From: Chlorocebus sabaeus
Lineage: Eukaryota; Chordata; Mammalia; Primates; Cercopithecidae
NCBI RefSeq assembly: GCF_047675955.1
Contig: NC_132927.1
Location: 66,383,702-66,447,701 of the forward strand
Reading direction: 5' to 3'
DNA: 64,000 bases
Shown here one piece after another: positions 54,957 through 64,000 of this stretch. Positions within the stretch are counted from its first letter, which is position 1. Each line of letters opens with the position of its first letter. Below the pieces are notes generated by a model. That model made no database searches, had not been told where the DNA came from, and saw only the letters and a program-made list of their open reading frames with translations. The translations under genes were made by a program, and so were the position numbers.

Positions 54957-55481
54957 AGGATAGCTATTATTGAAAACGACAACCACCACGGAAAGGAAAA
55001 CAGCAAATGTCAATGAGGAGATAGAAAAACTGGAACCCTTGTGCGTTGCCTGTGGGAATGTAAAATGGTGCAACGGCTATGGAAAACAGTATGGTGGGTG
55101 CCCCCAAAATGAAACAGAATTACCACAGGATCCAGCAATCCCACTTCTGGGTATACCTCAAAGAATCGAAAGTAGGATCTTGAAGAGATATTTATACATC
55201 CACGTTCACAGCAGCATTGTTCACAATAGCCAAGACGTGGAAGCAACCCAGCCGTCCGCTGATAGGCAATTGGAGAAACAAAATGTGGTCTCTACATACA
55301 GTGGAATATCATTTAGCCTTAAAAAGAAGGGAAGCTCAGGTACACGCTAACAACACTGAATGAACTTTGAGGACATTATGCTAAGTGAAATAAGCCAGTC
55401 ATGAAAGAACAAAGAGTGTGTAATTCCACTGATATGATGTAAAGGAAGAGTCAAATCCATAGAGACAGAAAGTAAAATGGA

Positions 55482-55786
55482 GGCTGGGCACAGTGGCTCA
55501 AGCCTATAATCCCAGCACTTTGGGAGGCCAAGGCGGGAGGATCACCTGATGTCAGGAGATTGAGACCAGCCTGGCCCACACGGCGAAACCCCGTCTCTAC
55601 TAAAAATACAAAAAATTAGCCAGGTTTGGTGGCATACGCCTGTACTCCCAGCTACTCGGGAGGCTGAGGCAGGAGAATCACTTGAACCTAGGAGGCGGAG
55701 GTTGCAGTGAGCCAAGATCTTGCCACTGCACTCCAGCCTGGGCAACAGAGTGAGACTCCGTCTCAAAAACAAAAAGTAAAAAAAAG
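55482..55786 (+). mobile_element. Alu (AluS-like) in L1M
   Basis: Sense. TSD aaagtaaaatgga (55469-55481) and aaagtagaatgga (55787-55799), 12 of 13. Confidence 0.95.
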
Positions 55787-56309
55787 AAAGTAGAATGGAG
55801 TTTACCTGGGATTGGGAGGAGGACAGAATAGGGAATTATTTAGTGAGCCTATACTTTTCATTTTGCAAGATGAAATGAGTTCTGCAGATGCTGGTGGTGG
55901 TTGTATAATGTGAACGTACTTAATGCCACTGCAGCTAAAAGTAGATAAGATGGTAGGTTTCATGTTATGTATATTTTACCACAATAAAAGCAAAAAGAAT
56001 AGTAACTATTGCCATTTGTACCTCAGTTTGCTGTTTACAAAGCCCTGTCGCATGTCTAATTCTCATAACACCCTGAGAGACACTATTTCCATGATCCTCA
56101 TTTCCTGCCGCTTCTCCTTTCCTGCCTTGCCTCGCTGGTATTTGTACTGATATTCTGTCTTCCCCACTGTACACCATTTTCACGTTGGAACAGCTGTGCG
56201 CATGAGTCACGGCTTCATAGCTTATCTAACGTTTGGACGACAGGATCATTGTAGACAGGAGACATTTGACCTGTTCTCTTCCTTGGCTCCATAAAGAGAT
56301 GTCAGCAGG

Positions 56310-56930
56310 GAGAGAGCTCACATTAGTGAGAACTCACTATGGGCCAGACGCTTGACAAGCTTGATCTCATTTAAACTTCACCAAACAAATCTACCTCGGA
56401 GGTTGATTCAATTAGTAGTCTCATTTGATACATGACAAATCAGACACGGACCTCAAAAACATCATGCTGAGTGAAAGAAGCCAGTTGCAAAAGACCATAT
56501 ACCGTGTGATCCCATCTATGTGAAATGTCCACAACAGAGAAATCTCTAGAGACAGAAGGTAGATTGGTGGTTGCCTATGGGATGGGAGTTTAAGGGGAAA
56601 CGGGGAGTGACTGCTGGTGAGTACGAGATTTCTTTTGGGGGTGATGCAAACGTTCACTGTGGAGACTGTAGAGATGGTTGCACAACTCTGTGAATATCTA
56701 AAAAGACATTGAATTGTGCACTTTAAATACATAAACCGTATGGTGTGTGAATTATAGCTCAATAAAGCTGGGTTTTCAAATCTTATTTAGAACAAAAACA
56801 AAACAGGCAAAAAAAAAAAAACAGTTAAGAAATTGCCCAATGTTACAGAGCTAGCAAGTAACAGAGCTGGGATTTGAACCAGGCAAGTTGAGTTCAGAGT
56901 CCACACTTCTGGCTTTCTCTCTTCCCTTTG
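56310..56930 (+). mobile_element. MIR split by an L1M 3' end
   Basis: Left half 56310-56440 ('tcactatgggccagacgctt', 'gatctcatttaaacttcacc'). Right half 56823-56930 ('gaaattgcccaatgttacag', 'aacagagctgggatttgaac'). The halves rejoin at the expected MIR position. Confidence 0.85.
56441..56822 (+). mobile_element. L1M 3' UTR inserted in MIR
   Basis: 'gacctcaaaaacatcatgct', 'gagtgaaagaagccagttgc', 'ggtgatgcaaacgttcactg', 'aattatagctcaataaagct' and a terminal A-run. Strongly 5'-truncated. Confidence 0.92.
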
Positions 56931-57297
56931 TCTGCCTGAGAAACTCTTCCTGCTCCTTTGAGAGACAGCTCAACTCTACTCTTCTGCAAGACTTCCCTGC
57001 TTTCCAGGCAGCCTCCACAATCCTCTCCTGGGGCCTCGCTGTCCAAAAAACAGCTCATCTAGAGAGCTTTTCACAGTGCACGGTGAGGCAGTCTACCCAT
57101 TTGCTTTCTCAGTATAACTCCATAGGTGCTTCTAGAGAAGAGAAAATGAGTTCTTCTCATCTATATTCCCAGGGCCTGCCTCGTGTCGGGCACCAATTAT
57201 GTGTATCAAGTCCCGACAATGTGGCTGAAACCATGGGACATAGGCCAGACCCTTCTACCCAGCATCCTTTGGCACCTGAATCAAAGAAGACTCCTGC
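56931..57297. other. Unclassified, possibly LINE2 at its start
   Basis: 'gagacagctcaactctactc' and 'caagacttccctgctttcc' recall LINE2. A 145-codon frame (56888-57325) begins in the MIR and ends in the Alu fragment, so it is not a gene. Confidence 0.35.
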
Positions 57298-57425
57298 TTG
57301 TGGTCCCAGCTACTCGGGAGGCTGAAATAGGAGGATCTCTTGAGCCCACAAGTTCGAGGCTACAGTGAGCTGTGTGTGCCTCTACACTCCAGCCTGGGCA
57401 ACAGAGTGAGACCTCATCTCTATCT
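57298..57425 (+). mobile_element. Partial Alu (right part only)
   Basis: 'ggtcccagctactcgggagg' to 'gggcaacagagtgagacctc', without the left arm or a poly(A) tail. Confidence 0.85.
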
Positions 57426-57789
57426 TGTGTAGCCTGTGAAGTTGGTAAGATGTGAGACTAGGTCAGAATGTATAGAATTTGGGGGAAATGCATTTTTGCC
57501 TCTAGAAAAACATCTGCAAGTTAATGTCCAAGTGGAAGAAAGAAACACTATTTCCTTGTACATAGAGATAACACTTCTCAACTTTCCTTATTGTTTGACT
57601 GTCTTTCTTCCTGTTGTAGTTTATGGAACATAGCCTTAGAAGGTTAGTCAGAACTGAACTGAAATTGGACATAGGTAGGAGTTTTAGGAAAAATTAACTC
57701 TCCATAAGAAAGATCCAACATTTATGAAATGTTGCTGTTTGTAGACACACACACACACAAAGACTGAATGGAAACACATCAGGGTGTTC
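57426..57789. other. Unique sequence
   Basis: Contains a short (CA)8 at 57746-57761. Nothing else recognised. Confidence 0.4.
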
Positions 57790-57950
57790 ACAATAATAGC
57801 AGCTCACATTATTTAACTCTTATGTGCTAGGTGCTTTACATTAGTATAGGATAAAGGTATAATAGATTACATTATAATCTCATTTAATCCTCATACCATT
57901 CTTCATCTCCCACTTTACTGACAGAGAAACTGAACTGCAGAGAGACACGT
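57790..57950 (+). mobile_element. MIR
   Basis: 'taatagcagctcacattatt', 'tgctaggtgctttacatta', 'ctcatttaatcctcatacc' and 'gacagagaaactgaactgc' in order. Confidence 0.88.
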
Positions 57951-57959
57951 TTGATCCCT

Positions 57960-60464
57960 TTTCTGAACAGTGGGATTATGAATGGTGTTTTGCATTTTCT
58001 GAATTTCCTACAACGAAGATATATTATGGTGAATAACAAACATGAAATGTTGTTATCATCAAACGTTGTTAAAAACAAACCATAAGAAACAGGAACTGCT
58101 GAGAAGAAAACACTTTCCTAGATGATAAGGCTCCTCTGAATTGGGAATTGTGGAGCTCACAGTAGCCTGCTCGTCGTAGACATGACTGATTGGAGAGTTT
58201 TTACCCTGCCTCCAAGGTTTACTCAATTCATCTCACTTTCAGAATCATCAATAGCTACCTTACATTGCACGTTGTTAAATCGCAGAGAACTGGGCCCAGT
58301 GGCCCACTTGGGGAACTCACACCTCCACACCGCTGACCCAGGTCTTCTAATAAAAACACACATCTCTACTGAATCCTGCAATTGGGACTCATTCGAAAAG
58401 AAAACAAAGATAAGGATGAAGTGGGCTTCATGAAAGAAAACTCTTTATATGCTTGATGACTTCTTGGCAAAGGAAAGAGGGGAAGTGTGCTGCCGTCAAG
58501 CGTCTCCTTGGGCCGCCTCAGGGTCCAGCCAGCCCGCCATGGCATGAGGTCAACATTTATCTCACTGAGGACCAACGGAAGGGAGGTGCTGAGGTTCACC
58601 GGCATCTCTAACTGTTTCAAGGCTGATAAAGGATGCTGCATAAATGATTTTTCAGATGTCTAAAACAAAGATGTTGCGGTGCCATTCTATTTGACGGCCA
58701 CTGCCCGGTGCCGGGTCTCGAGAGGACTTTTTCTGCCTTCCTTGCCATATGGCAGATGATTTTCACAGGCCCATGGACAGGCGTTAGAGAGAAGATGGCC
58801 TGTAACATCACTGGTGGGATGTGGCTCCCACATCAGGTTGGGCATGCAAGTGTCTGGCCTTGTTGGAGAGAGGTTGGAGGGCTTGCTTTCAGGCTTTAAG
58901 CCAGGCTGCTGCCCTCTTCAAGAAAAGGTATGTTTTTTGCTGTGTGTTTAACTTTTCATTTCTGGTTGAGTGTAGGGATCTGGCATGTTTGTAGAGTGTT
59001 AAAGAAGCTTCCCAAAGGGCTTGATCTATCAGAGGAGTCCACCTTCGTGGTGACACCAGGATGCCGATAAGCTGCTTTCTCCCCTTCAACAGATGAGAAC
59101 ATGCATTCAGCTGTCATCACTTCTCAGGCATAAAGGAAACCCACGTCACAGGTTCTGGGAGCACCAGGGCACACCCCGCATCATAACACAACGTCTGCAA
59201 GACACACACACACCTGGCCTGGGCAGCAGTATGGTGGACAAAACCAGGGGATAGCGTTCAGAAACAGAGACGCACCACCAAGAGGGAGATTGGGCTGGGG
59301 GTGGTGAAAAGTGGCCAGAATGTGGATGACAGCAGATGGGACAAGCAGAAGGCTGAACGTCAAGGAAGTTCATGCACACTGAGCTCACAGTTATGCCTCT
59401 GGTCGGCTGTTTCTGCATTTCCTGCAGATGAAATGGATGGAGTAAATGGTCCCTGGTTATTTTGCAGGTCTCACATGTCCCATCATGGTTCCTTCTAAGT
59501 AGGAACAGGTAGATGGAAGCAGGTGGCTGCTGACCGAGATCCGGTGCCTGGGGATGAGGAATCTGGAGACTCTTGGCAAATAAATCCTGAGTCCAAGTGA
59601 GAGGGGAGACTCCTTTCATAAGGACCCCAAGGAAGGCAGAGCAGAAGTCTCTGCCTCAGAGCAGGGACACAGGTGAATTGATTTAAGGAGGAGGGAATTA
59701 AAAAAAAAAAAAAATCTTAGGAAAACCTGAACTGCCTAAGGTTTTATTGAAAGCATAATTAATACCCATGATAGTTATTATCACAAAGACAGCACACAGC
59801 ATTGTGTAGTAAAATAGTTATTTACTGGCTTTCTTGCTAACTGAGTTTTGAGCTATTTGAGAGCAAGAAGTCTTCATCTCTGTCCTATTGTCTGGCTGGA
59901 ATAGACATTGAATGCAGCTCCAGGACCCAGTGAATGGAGGAAGCCTGGCGAGAGAGGGAAGGTGCTCCATTCACCCCACCGCCCCTCATTCCAGGCAGAA
60001 CTGAGAGGGTCAAATACAGACCCAGTATTTGAAAATAGCACTTCGGATGATGAAAGGTTACCCCCATGAAGGTCTTTAAAGTCTCAAGGTGATGTTCATT
60101 AGCATCGTCATGTGTATTTCTCTGGCCAAGACAGATAATGAAAGAAATGAAAGGAAGAACAAAGCAAGGGTCACTCAATCGCAAAACAGGCAGTGAGAGT
60201 GTAGTTTCTAGAAGGAATTACCCACAGGTCATGGAGCAGTTTACCAAATCGTTCTGATTCATGTTTCTTCTTTCACGTTTGTGCTCATTTAAAAACAGCC
60301 AAAGTCAACACAGAAAAGTAGTAAACCTTCTGCCTTCGTGGCCTTTAGTTTCCTTTCTCTTAACCATGGCAGGGGCCACTGCCTACTGCACCCCACTGCA
60401 TTTCCTGCTAGTAACAAGGTACCCAGTGAACTTGGCAGCCTTTTTCTGCCTTTGGCCAATGTTT
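57960..60464. other. Longest repeat-poor stretch (about 2.5 kb)
   Basis: I recognise no transposable element and no exon here. Frames up to 157 codons (59146-59619, minus strand) show no domain. The base composition and lack of repeats make it the best place in the window to look for conserved non-coding DNA. Confidence 0.45.
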
Positions 60465-60473
60465 CCACTCTTG

Positions 60474-60816
60474 TTTTATTTTATTTTATTATTTATTTAT
60501 TTTATTTTATTTTATTTATTTATTTATTTATTTTTGAGATGGAGTCTTCCTCTGTCACCCAGGCTGGAGTGCAGTGGCGTGATCTCAGCTCACTTCAACT
60601 TCTGCCTCCCGGATTCAAGCAATTCTCCCGCTTCAGCCTCCCGAGTAGCTGGGATTACAGGCTCCCGCCACCACGGCAGGCTAATTTTTGTATTTTTCGT
60701 AGAGAAGGGGTTCACCATGTTGGCCAGGCTGGTCTTGAACTCCTGACCTCAGGTGATCCACCCACCTTGGCCTCCCAAAGTGCTAGGATTACAGGCGTGA
60801 GCCACTGTACTCGGCC
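60474..60816 (-). mobile_element. Alu (AluS-like) with a long (TTTA)n tail
   Basis: Antisense. The tail 60474-60534 is almost pure TTTA/TTTTA units. Perfect 9-bp TSD ccactcttg at 60465-60473 and 60817-60825. Confidence 0.95.
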
Positions 60817-60825
60817 CCACTCTTG

Positions 60826-61324
60826 CTCAGTTGAGAACAAATGAAAGACGGCTATTAGTTGTAAAGTTATTTCTAAAAATGGAGGAAATAAATGAGACGT
60901 AAAATTGTGAACAATGTAATTGACTCCCAGCTGTGTGTTCATCACATTAGAACTGCAAATGTCAGAATTTATTTTCCCACTCAGTGGTTTGACAAAATGG
61001 TGATAAGTTGCTTGTACACACAATTGTGCGTTTAAAAAGCCTGTAGCTTCTCATAATTAGAAATTGATTCCACTGTTAGCCTGGCAAGTGGTCCAGCTTT
61101 TAGCGTAAAGACAGGACCGGTTCTCGATGAGGAGTTGCTGTTATCTATGATGAAGTGGAGAGATATTCTAGGGCTGATTATTTAGCTGTTGGCATCCTCT
61201 GACTTGAGTCATTTTGGTCATTTCCCTGCTTATCACTATCCATAACAGAGAAAAAATGTAGGGTCAAGAACCTGAAAGTCAAAGCAATTAATTTGACTTT
61301 TTACTTACAGCTTTTTATTCCATG
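60826..61324. other. Unique AT-rich sequence
   Basis: No repeat or exon recognised. Contains several TAAT-type motifs (for example ctcataattagaaattg). Confidence 0.4.
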
Positions 61325-61605
61325 CTATTTTTTTTTCAAAATGTAAATAGCTTTATTTATTATTTTCTGTTTATAGAAATAATATGTGCTCATTTTAAAA
61401 ATATATATATGTAAGCAATTCAGAAATATATCACGTATAAAGTCCTATTGCAAATTCTACTCCCCCAAAATAACTACTATTAGGAGTTTTCTCTCTATCC
61501 ATACAGGTCTTTCTGTCCATGATTGAAACATATGCTACCATTTTGGTTTCCTAATGGGATCATATTACTTATGGAATTCTGGAACTTTTATTTCTCCCAA
61601 TGTGC
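61325..61605 (-). mobile_element. HAL1/L1M 3' region, antisense
   Basis: 'ataatatgtgctcattttaa', 'ccatacaggtctttctgtcc' and 'tcctaatgggatcatatta' follow an old L1/HAL1 3' end read backwards. Confidence 0.6.
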
Positions 61606-61624
61606 TGATGTCATATGGTTGATA

Positions 61625-61695
61625 AGATGTGACAGTGTGCTTGAAGTGTTTAGCCCAGCACCTGTCACACAGTTAGGACTCAGTAAGTAGTGAGA
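61625..61695 (-). mobile_element. Short MIR or LINE2 end, antisense
   Basis: 'gcccagcacctgtcacacag' then 'aggactcagtaagtag' is the reversed start of MIR (or the LINE2 end, which is similar). Confidence 0.5.
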
Positions 61696-62299
61696 TTTAT
61701 TCAAGGGAGATTTGGAGGTTGTCTTTGGCTTTCAAATCACCATTCCCTATTTACCATGGATAATTGAGAATTTATATAAAATGTCAGAGAAGAGAGACTT
61801 ACAGAAAAGAAGTAAAAATCCATTCTATGGGGCTTGACATGGGATCTCTGAGATCTCAAAGATGCCGTGTACGACTGTGTGATGTGTGCACTGCCCAAAG
61901 GCCTCCAACTGAGGGGTAAGCCCACCCTGCCTGCTCTCCATAGCTGCACACATGGGGGCTTTTTCTTCTCAGATGGGAGTCTCTTTCCAATTTGCACAGA
62001 TTGGTGCTATACCCACTAGTGACATCTTTTTGACTACTGGTAAGAGGTTGCTTCTCGGGTTAATTTTCTGTTATATGGCCCAGAAGAAATGGCCAGGGGA
62101 AGAGTAAGGCCAGAAAAAAACACATCGAGGCAGGCAGTGTCTAGAAGGCAACAGTGCGGCTCCAGGGAGGTCGGCAAGGTCAGCAAGGCACAAAGGATTT
62201 GGTTCCACTAATCAGGCACAGTGGGGCTCAGAAGGCTCTGGAAGGATAGAATCACACGGGACTTACGTGTGTGGTTCAGGCGTCCAGTTGGCACTGGAG
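61696..62299. other. Unique sequence
   Basis: No repeat or gene recognised. Confidence 0.4.
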
Positions 62300-62795
62300 A
62301 TGTAGCAGAGGCAGGTGAGGTCCGTGCTCTCACAGAGCTTTCACTTTATCATAAAGTACATAAATACATGAGAGGTAATTTGAGATGGAACAAGTGCTGT
62401 TGAAAACAAACACACACAGACTGTAATGATTGAATGCAGCTGAGGAGCGGGGCAGGCTACTCTTTAGGTGGCCAAGGGTCTGGGGAAGGGATATTGAAGC
62501 TGAGACCTGCATCCAGCAGTGTGAATGAGGAACCAGGGAAGAAAGGCAAGAGAGAACAGCATATGCAGAGGCCCTGTGGCGGGTCAGTGTAGCTGAGGCA
62601 CAGTGAGCAAGGGGAAGAGTGTGATGAAATGAGGCTGGGGATGAGGTAAGACTGCGAGCATGCGGGGTCCTGTAAGGCAGTGAGGAGCTGGAGTTCTTTC
62701 CTTTTGTACAGCGCGGTGCCGTTGAAGGATTCTAAGTAAGGGAGTGATGAGATCCAATTTATATTTTTAAACAATCGCTCTCATAATGAGACATG
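62300..62795 (-). mobile_element. LINE2 (L2) 3' region, antisense
   Basis: 'ggtccgtgctctcacagagc', 'gaagctgagacctgcatcc', 'gcagaggccctgtggcggg', 'tgagcaaggggaagagtgtg' and 'ggagtgatgagatccaattt' follow reversed L2 over about 0.5 kb. No frame survives. Confidence 0.85.
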
Positions 62796-62868
62796 AACAA
62801 TGTACTCTGACACTGGGAGGAAACGGTGTTGTATGTGGGCAAGAAAAGAAGCAGAAGCATTCACTAGG

Positions 62869-63164
62869 GGCTGGGTGCGGTGTCTCACACCTGTAATCCC
62901 AGCACTTCGGGAGGCCAAGGCAGGTGGATCGCTTGAGCCCAGGAGTTCAAGACCAGCCTCGGCAACATGGTGAAACCCTGTCTCCACTAAAAATACAAAA
63001 ATTATCCGGGCATGATGGCACACGCCTGTAGTCCCACCTACTCAGGAGGCTGAACCATGAGAATCGCTTGAACCTGGGAGTTGGAGTTTGCAGTGACCCA
63101 AGATCGCACCACTGCCCTCCAGCGTGGGTGACAGAGCAAAACTACATCTCAAAAAAAAGAAAAA
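62869..63164 (+). mobile_element. Alu (AluS-like)
   Basis: Sense, from ggctgggtgcggtgtctca to a short A-run, followed 8 bp later by a long T-run. Confidence 0.93.
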
Positions 63165-63171
63165 TCCGCTT

Positions 63172-63194
63172 TTTTTTTTTTTTTTTTTTTTTTT
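63172..63194 (+). repeat. T-run without an attached Alu
   Basis: A 23-base T-run beginning just after tccgc. The sequence to its right is not an antisense Alu or L1 that I recognise. Confidence 0.85.
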
Positions 63195-64000
63195 CTGTAC
63201 AGTGGTCCAGACCAGCAGTGAGATCTTTGACTGTGGGGTGACTGTGGAGATGGCGGGTAGTCAGATTTGAGATGTTGGGATGCAGGACCCACCATCTCAG
63301 GGGAACCAGGCAAATTATCATGAAAGACTGGAGATGTAAGGGTTAAAACAGGCCCATTGGCTTTGGGGTTCAAGGTTGGAGTGTGGTTATAAGAACAGGG
63401 AGAAAAACCACACCTCAGAGCCTCTAAGCCATCGTGCAAGGCTCCTTAAATTCAAGAAGTGGATTCTCCCAGTGCCTGTTCTCACCTATAGAGTAAAAGA
63501 CTTAAGAGACTTGTTCATTTCTTCCAGTTCTTGAAGTCCTACCACCCATCAAGAACATTCTGGTTCTTGAAGGCCCATTGAAAAGCAATGAACGTGAACA
63601 TTTTAATGTACCATACTACAAAGCAGTAATTTGATGCTGGGGGAAGAGGGAACAAAGGAATATTGCTATTAACTGTTCAACATTGGTGCAGGGCTGGGGA
63701 CTGTGAGTCATCATCCCTTCCAGATGAGTCCCCTCTCTCTAAAGAAAGAAATCTGGTACTAAAACTGGACAAGCACGGAAATAAATTGAAACCCATTTCA
63801 TTTTAATGTCGCGCCCTTGAAAATCCCACAGGATTCCCTGTAAGATCCTGCTGTACCCTCTGAATTATCTGAGGAAGATTAGTCATGCCCAGTAGAGTTT
63901 GCGGGTTAAGGATTTGGATGGGAAGTGTGGATAAATGTGCCTGTGACTTCTGTAAGTTTTAAGTTCCTTGATGAGAAATAAATCAGCAAAGGTCATTGTC
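63195..64000. other. Unique sequence to the window end
   Basis: No repeat or gene recognised. A 96-codon minus-strand frame (63149-63439) ends in lysines encoded by the T-run and is not supported. Confidence 0.4.

Larger units (their letters stand above)
54405..55995 (+). mobile_element. L1M ORF2 end and 3' UTR, sense, with nested Alus
   Basis: Pieces 54405-54452, 54957-55481 and 55787-55995. Text includes 'gcctgtgggaatgtaaaatg', 'gaattaccacaggatccagc', 'agcagcattgttcacaatag' and 'gctaagtgaaataagccagt'. The ORF2 tail frame (54970-55350) is open for 126 codons but is the end of L1 ORF2, not a host gene. Confidence 0.9.

Noticed and set aside
54970..55350. 126-codon + strand frame
   Set aside because: It is the decayed C-terminal end of L1 ORF2.
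1..64000. tRNA, snRNA, 7SK, Y RNA, mitochondrial insertions, CpG islands
   Set aside because: I looked for their familiar sequence signatures by eye and found none; a tool search could still reveal diverged copies.

Overview
The window is ordinary nuclear DNA from a primate, with no bacterial-style genes. About 45 Alu copies or fragments lie in 64 kb, alongside L1, L2, MIR, MaLR LTRs, hAT-Charlie and Tigger DNA transposons. One very fresh antisense AluY (3692-3995) carries variants I associate with the cercopithecid AluYRa lineage: 'ccacctcgcccagctag' and 'caggcttgagccaccgcgcccggcc' split over its 5' half. My best guess is therefore an Old World monkey (macaque, baboon or guenon type). Catarrhine is nearly certain; the monkey assignment is an inference from one or two Alu copies read by eye.

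There is no convincing protein-coding exon, tRNA, snRNA or CpG island. The only sequence derived from a cellular gene is a processed copy of glutaredoxin-1 (GLRX). Its ancestral 106-codon frame at 31319-31639 carries one in-frame stop at codon 91. It sits in a retroposed block, about 31261-32649, flanked by a 16-18 bp target-site duplication. The longer open frames elsewhere are Alu, simple-repeat or LTR translations.

Layout. 1-4.4 kb: Alus, a polypurine tract framed by a 33-bp duplication, and a MER20. 4.7-9.3 kb: antisense L1M cut by two MaLR LTRs and three Alus. 9.4-10.6 kb: a MIR, then a hAT-Charlie element cut by (TA)n and a free left Alu monomer. 11.8-14.1 kb: a full-length MaLR (THE1/MST) provirus with both LTRs. 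15-25 kb: Alus, a MaLR LTR, unclassified LTR-like DNA and a 129-bp duplicated block. 25-31 kb: Alus (one nested pair) and an L1P 3' end. 31.2-32.7 kb: GLRX retrocopy. 32.7-41.1 kb: Alus, MER5-type elements, L1M 3' ends and a Tigger. 41-46 kb: a jumble of L1 pieces in both orientations, an unclassified LTR and a MaLR 3' LTR. 46-57 kb: MLT1-type LTRs, L1M 3' UTRs, MIRs and MER5As with nested Alus. 57-64 kb: the least repetitive part, with a long unique stretch (57.96-60.46 kb), an L2 and two Alus.

These elements do not form a pathway. The value of the window is as a stratigraphic record: many insertion boundaries can be read to the base from target-site duplications, giving relative insertion orders. 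I found no undescribed biological system; the notable items are local duplications, nested insertions, the retrocopy and closely spaced inverted Alu pairs. All family names come from recognising consensus sequence by memory and by eye; no database search was run.
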